Assembly: GCA_033002965.1 (NCBI GenBank)
Contig: JAURVB010012448.1
Location: forward strand, 1-64,000
Origin: Piper betle
Taxonomy: Eukaryota > Streptophyta > Magnoliopsida > Piperales > Piperaceae
DNA length: 64,000 nt
Direction: 5' to 3'
Within the stretch, counting starts at the first letter, position 1. Each line of letters begins with the position of its first letter. Both the position numbers and the translations under genes were made by a program. A model generated the notes under the pieces. That model worked only from the letters and a program-made list of their open reading frames with translations. It did no database searches and was not told the origin of the DNA. Of this stretch, positions 60,915 through 64,000 are shown piece by piece.

Positions 60915-61123
60915 GAGATATCTCAACTTAATCCATTATGTTACACTTTAGGTCGGGTGTTATAAATTCTAAACTTGGTGGTGCGAGATATTTCGACTTA
61001 ATCCATTATGTTACACTTTGGGTTAGGTGTTATAGATTCCACACCGGTGATGTGAGATATTTCGATTTAATCCACTATGCTACACTTTGGGTCGGGTGTT
61101 ATATATTCCAAACTTGGTGATGA
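60915..61123. repeat. Three-copy 70-bp tandem repeat
   Basis: Units start at 60915, 60985 and 61054 with GAGATATxTCxACTTAATCC, and each contains ATTATG-TACACTTTxGGTCGGGTGTTATA. A weaker fourth copy precedes the array (about 60863-60914). Units differ at about 10 percent of positions. A frame of 60 codons runs through them but is an artefact. Confidence 0.92.
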
Positions 61124-62750
61124 GGAACCTTCGTCTTGATGTGCAGTACCATCTTAGGAAAAAGTAATTTGGCAAGGCTATGTTAATATTATGTCCAAGA
61201 TGTTAGGTAGCAACTATTTATCTCGTAATTTTAAATACTTATCATATATAATTTATAATCGATATATAAATATTTGGTTCAACCAAATCGAACAGATTCA
61301 TTTATATTTTAAAATTATAATTAAAATATTTTAATAATAATAAAATATATGCAATTTTGTTAACATCTTATTAAATACGGGTTAAAATATTATATATTTA
61401 AAAAAACATATTTTTTTGTCTTGTTCCACACTCACATGCATGCATGTGATACCAGATTGTGGCATATGTTATGCTTGTAAAATGTTGTAACTTGCATTCA
61501 TATAAATATAATATGGTCCTAAAAGCCGATGAATAATGAATGCCCATCAATCTATATAGTCCCACCGTTGAGAATAGAGCAGAATTGGGGGCTTTGGGCA
61601 AAAGTTGGGGCAACTATCAAGTTTTCTAATTATCAGATTCGCTAAGATCTAACAATGAGTAGCCCGCGGATGATTGATGATTATTTGGTTGATAGTCCAC
61701 ATAATCATGGATGTTCGTTTTGCATTTCAAGGCCTTTTTTTGTTATGATCATATGCATACAGAACATATAATTGCGTCGTCAGATACCATGGAATGTGAA
61801 ATCTTTTTGCTTTAGGTACAACTCTGTAAATTGAGTATAAATCGGACAAGTTAGGGAGATGGAAAATATAAATATAGTCAATTGGTAATAATATGTTGCT
61901 TTTGACTAATTTGATCGAATTGAAGGGTACATAGATCATATACAACATTAATTTTACACACCCACTTGATTATCATAGTTGACTAATTATTGGACTTTAT
62001 TAATTACCATCAATCAATAAGGAATAAGATGGATCATCCCTGATCTGTGCAACAAATTTTGCAGTTTAATTACCTGTCTTAATTTAGTTCTGAAAAGAAG
62101 CAGAAAATGATAGCATGCCTCCATCATGTATGATCTATATGTATGATGGGCCTGCTAATTAATTGAGATTAAATGAAAGAATCCTCAGTTTTTATTGCAT
62201 GCACTAGCTAGTATAACATCTTCCAGCCTTCCCTCTTAACTCAATTGGCCGGTGAAGCGAGATTATTAATGTTGGTATTCTGATGGTGTGCATGCTTCAC
62301 TGCGTACATCGGATGCTCCTTTGGCATGCCCTTCACCTGTTCCTCTCTCTGCAATATTGTCGACCCATATATGTAACAACATCACCTCACGCATATATAT
62401 TGTACGGTTTTCTTGGTACCCACTGTGCAGAAACTATGTACCTGTTGGAGTAATCCAGCAGCTCGATCATTGTTCTGCTTGCTTGGTGTCCTGTTCTTCA
62501 CGTTGTGGGCGGTGCGGGAAGCCATTACTTGTTGACAGAATGTCCTCAACTTGCAGCTAGTGGTGCACAAGGTTGATCGATGAAACTTATGGGCCTGCAA
62601 TATTGAGGTTTCTTTTTCCCGGGCAAATTGGAAATGGGCCTAAGATTGTTTAACAAAAAGCTCCGAATTTCCATTCCAAGTACTTTGCAGAAGAAACAGG
62701 TAGACAAACAGTCCAATCCCAAATAAACCACCTCTTGCCATGTGTTCCAT

Positions 62751-62758
62751 ACGTGTCC
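62751..62758 (+). promoter_or_regulatory. ABRE-like element upstream of the LEA gene
   Basis: ACGTGTCC matches the strong abscisic-acid response core ACGTGTC and lies about 210 bases upstream of the LEA coding region, where an ABA-responsive promoter is expected for this family. One short motif alone is weak evidence. Confidence 0.4.
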
Positions 62759-62963
62759 AACACCATTAGCTGCCTCCGACTCGTCGTCTTCATACCAGCT
62801 CTTCCTCTTCCCCCTCATAACACCCACATATCGTACTTCCATCTTCATCTTTTGCACAAGAGTCAAGACCGCAGATTAATTTTCTTAGCTACCTTTCAAT
62901 CGGAGTTGCATTGTCCTACTAATTCTCTTGGGTGAGAAGCGTAGTAGGAGAGAAGGTTTAATT

Positions 62964-63582
62964 CTGGCATCCCACGACCAGTTCAATTACCGCGCCGGAG
63001 AAGCCAAGGGTGAGGCCAAGGAGAGGGCAATATGCATGCATGCAAAAACAGTTCATCTATTATAATTGGTACGTACCGACTATGTTTTGATTCCGGTTGA
63101 TAACGTTTAGGAGAAGACTGGGCAGATGATGGACAAGGCCTCCGAGACGGCGCAGGCAGCCAAGGAGAAGGCTTATGGAGCAAAAGACAAGGGGTCTGAG
63201 AAAGGGGAAGACGTCAAGGATCGAGCTCACGAGGACACGGAGAAAACTGGTGGCTTTATCAAGGAGAAGACAGAGGCAGCCAAGGAGAAGGCCTCCGAAG
63301 CTGCCCAATATGCTCGAGACACGGCGGAGGCTGGCAAGGAGAAGGCTGGCGGCCTCCTCCTGCAGGTACATATATGTATGGACATTTCATGTGTTGATGG
63401 TATGTAGCATATTGCTCATCATATTTACTCTCGTTATTTATAAGTCATGCGCCGTGGAATATTGACAGACCGGGGAGCAAGTGAAAAGTATGGCACAGGG
63501 AGCTGCGGATGCTGTGAAGCACACTCTGAACATGGGCGGAGACAACAACTCGTCCGCAAAGGAAGATGAGACGAAGGACTAG
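62964..63582 (+). CDS. Group-3 LEA protein, start codon and first donor not readable
   Basis: LEA group 3 (LEA_4) proteins are disordered, Lys/Ala-rich stress proteins that protect membranes and enzymes during drying. Exon 1: 62964-63020 (x-ASHDQFNYRAGEAKGEAK); exon 2: 63111-63365 (EKTGQMMDKASETAQAAKEK, KDRAHEDTEKTGGF, AAKEKASEAAQYARDTAEAG); exon 3: 63469-63582 (TGEQVKSMAQGAADAVKHTL to DETKD, stop TAG). About 141 residues with 11-mer-type repeats. Where ATG is expected (before GCATCC) the sequence reads TTCTGGCATCC, so the first codon is CTG; one missing A (TTC[A]TGG) would restore it. Exon 1 should end in phase 0 at 63020, but the next bases are GAGAGG; a missing T would give a donor GTGAGA. 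No in-frame upstream ATG exists. It may be a gene with two read errors or a damaged gene. Exons 2-3 are sound. Confidence 0.85.
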
Positions 63583-64000
63583 AAAGAAATAATTGGAAGG
63601 AATTGGTGCATGGTCGACGTTGTCGTAGTTTGGGTTTTGGTTTTAATTGGTAAATAATTGCTAGTAATTACTTTGCTTATGATCTTGGTCGTATAAGATA
63701 AGACTTTCTCGTGGGGATGCATCATGCGAGGTCGAGGAGTTCATAAATTCTGGGCTCTTTCATGTTTGAAATCAACGAAATCTTAAAAAGAAAAAAATCA
63801 ATGAAATCTCCGGATTGAGTTGTAGTTCTTTGGCTTCTTTTGGTTTAGTGGTTCCTTTGCAAAGTTGGAACTCTAGGGAAAGGGAACACCTAATTTGTAA
63901 AGTTTGGAGTTTTTGAAAAAGGATCGTAAATATTTAATTTAATAGAAATCGTAAGCAAAGAAGACAAGCCCGTTGGGAGGTGGTGGCGGTACTCAAGATG
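63583..64000. other. LEA 3' flank
   Basis: This is the 3' UTR of the LEA gene and spacer. No further feature recognised to the window end. Confidence 0.45.

Larger units (their letters stand above)
58140..62740. other. Long intergenic region, mostly AT-rich
   Basis: No gene with a recognised domain. It contains two small minus-strand frames of possible interest (59333-59521 and 59844-60221), a 70-bp tandem array at 60915-61123, and ordinary AT-rich sequence. 58560-58880 is C/T-rich on the plus strand but shows no frame or motif. Confidence 0.4.

Noticed and set aside
60938..61120. 60-codon frame through the 70-bp repeats
   Set aside because: Open only because of repeat structure; the product is a repeat of the same diverged segment with no family.
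62546..62866. A 106-codon minus-strand frame upstream of the LEA gene
   Set aside because: No motif, overlaps the expected LEA promoter, and composition is not distinctive.

Overview
The window is nuclear DNA from a flowering plant. The genes are interrupted by AT-rich GT-AG introns, the protein families are plant families (HY5, OCP3, PPR editing factor, AGC-VIII kinase, LEA), and the spacers carry TIR transposons, MITEs and TA microsatellites. The HY5 and OCP3 sequences and the low-GC gene structure lean towards a non-grass monocot; that placement is inference. All gene models were read by eye from splice sites, codon phase and family motifs.

Layout. 1-1.5 kb: last exons of an ABCC (MRP) transporter (+). 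2.47-3.96 kb: HY5 bZIP (-). 4.99-7.58 kb: long mitochondrial-type PPR gene like OTP87 (-), with one frameshift. 7.6-13.6 kb: no protein gene, but a convincing miR319/miR159-type hairpin at 10.18-10.29 kb (-). 13.6-17.7 kb: two adjacent large foldback (inverted-repeat) mobile structures. 19.3-19.65 kb: small MASS-type MAPK-substrate protein (-). 21.46-22.14 kb: non-autonomous hAT-like element. 22.6-25.4 kb: OCP3 homeodomain gene (-), two frameshifts. 26.8-29.2 kb: decayed CCCH zinc-finger gene (-). 32.2-34.5 kb: very-long-chain enoyl-CoA reductase (+), one frameshift. 35.3-37.25 kb: conserved unknown membrane protein (+). 37.85-40.65 kb: prolyl 4-hydroxylase with ShK tail (-). 41.7-42.75 kb: TIR element with a 63-bp minisatellite core. 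43.0-45.4 kb: NADH-pyrophosphatase Nudix gene (-). 46.9-48.1 kb: RanBP2-type zinc-finger gene (-). 52.6 kb: decayed Pin1 exon (+). 53.76-55.46 kb: two nested TIR elements. 56.4-58.05 kb: PID2-type AGC kinase (-), one N-terminal frameshift. 60.9-61.1 kb: 70-bp tandem repeats. 62.96-63.58 kb: group-3 LEA gene (+) lacking a readable ATG and first splice donor.

The genes do not form a pathway; this is ordinary plant gene order with one transcription unit per gene. Three things stand out. (1) A miRNA-like hairpin whose mature arm is intermediate between miR319c and miR159c, but whose foldback is far more compact than usual for that family. (2) A family of TIR elements whose flanks are conserved while the GC-rich core differs in every copy; it also appears nested and inside the large foldbacks. 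(3) Five single-base indels, mostly in homopolymer runs, each of which breaks an otherwise intact conserved gene and is exactly compensated by codon arithmetic. The last is best read as residual sequencing error, so the affected genes are probably functional.
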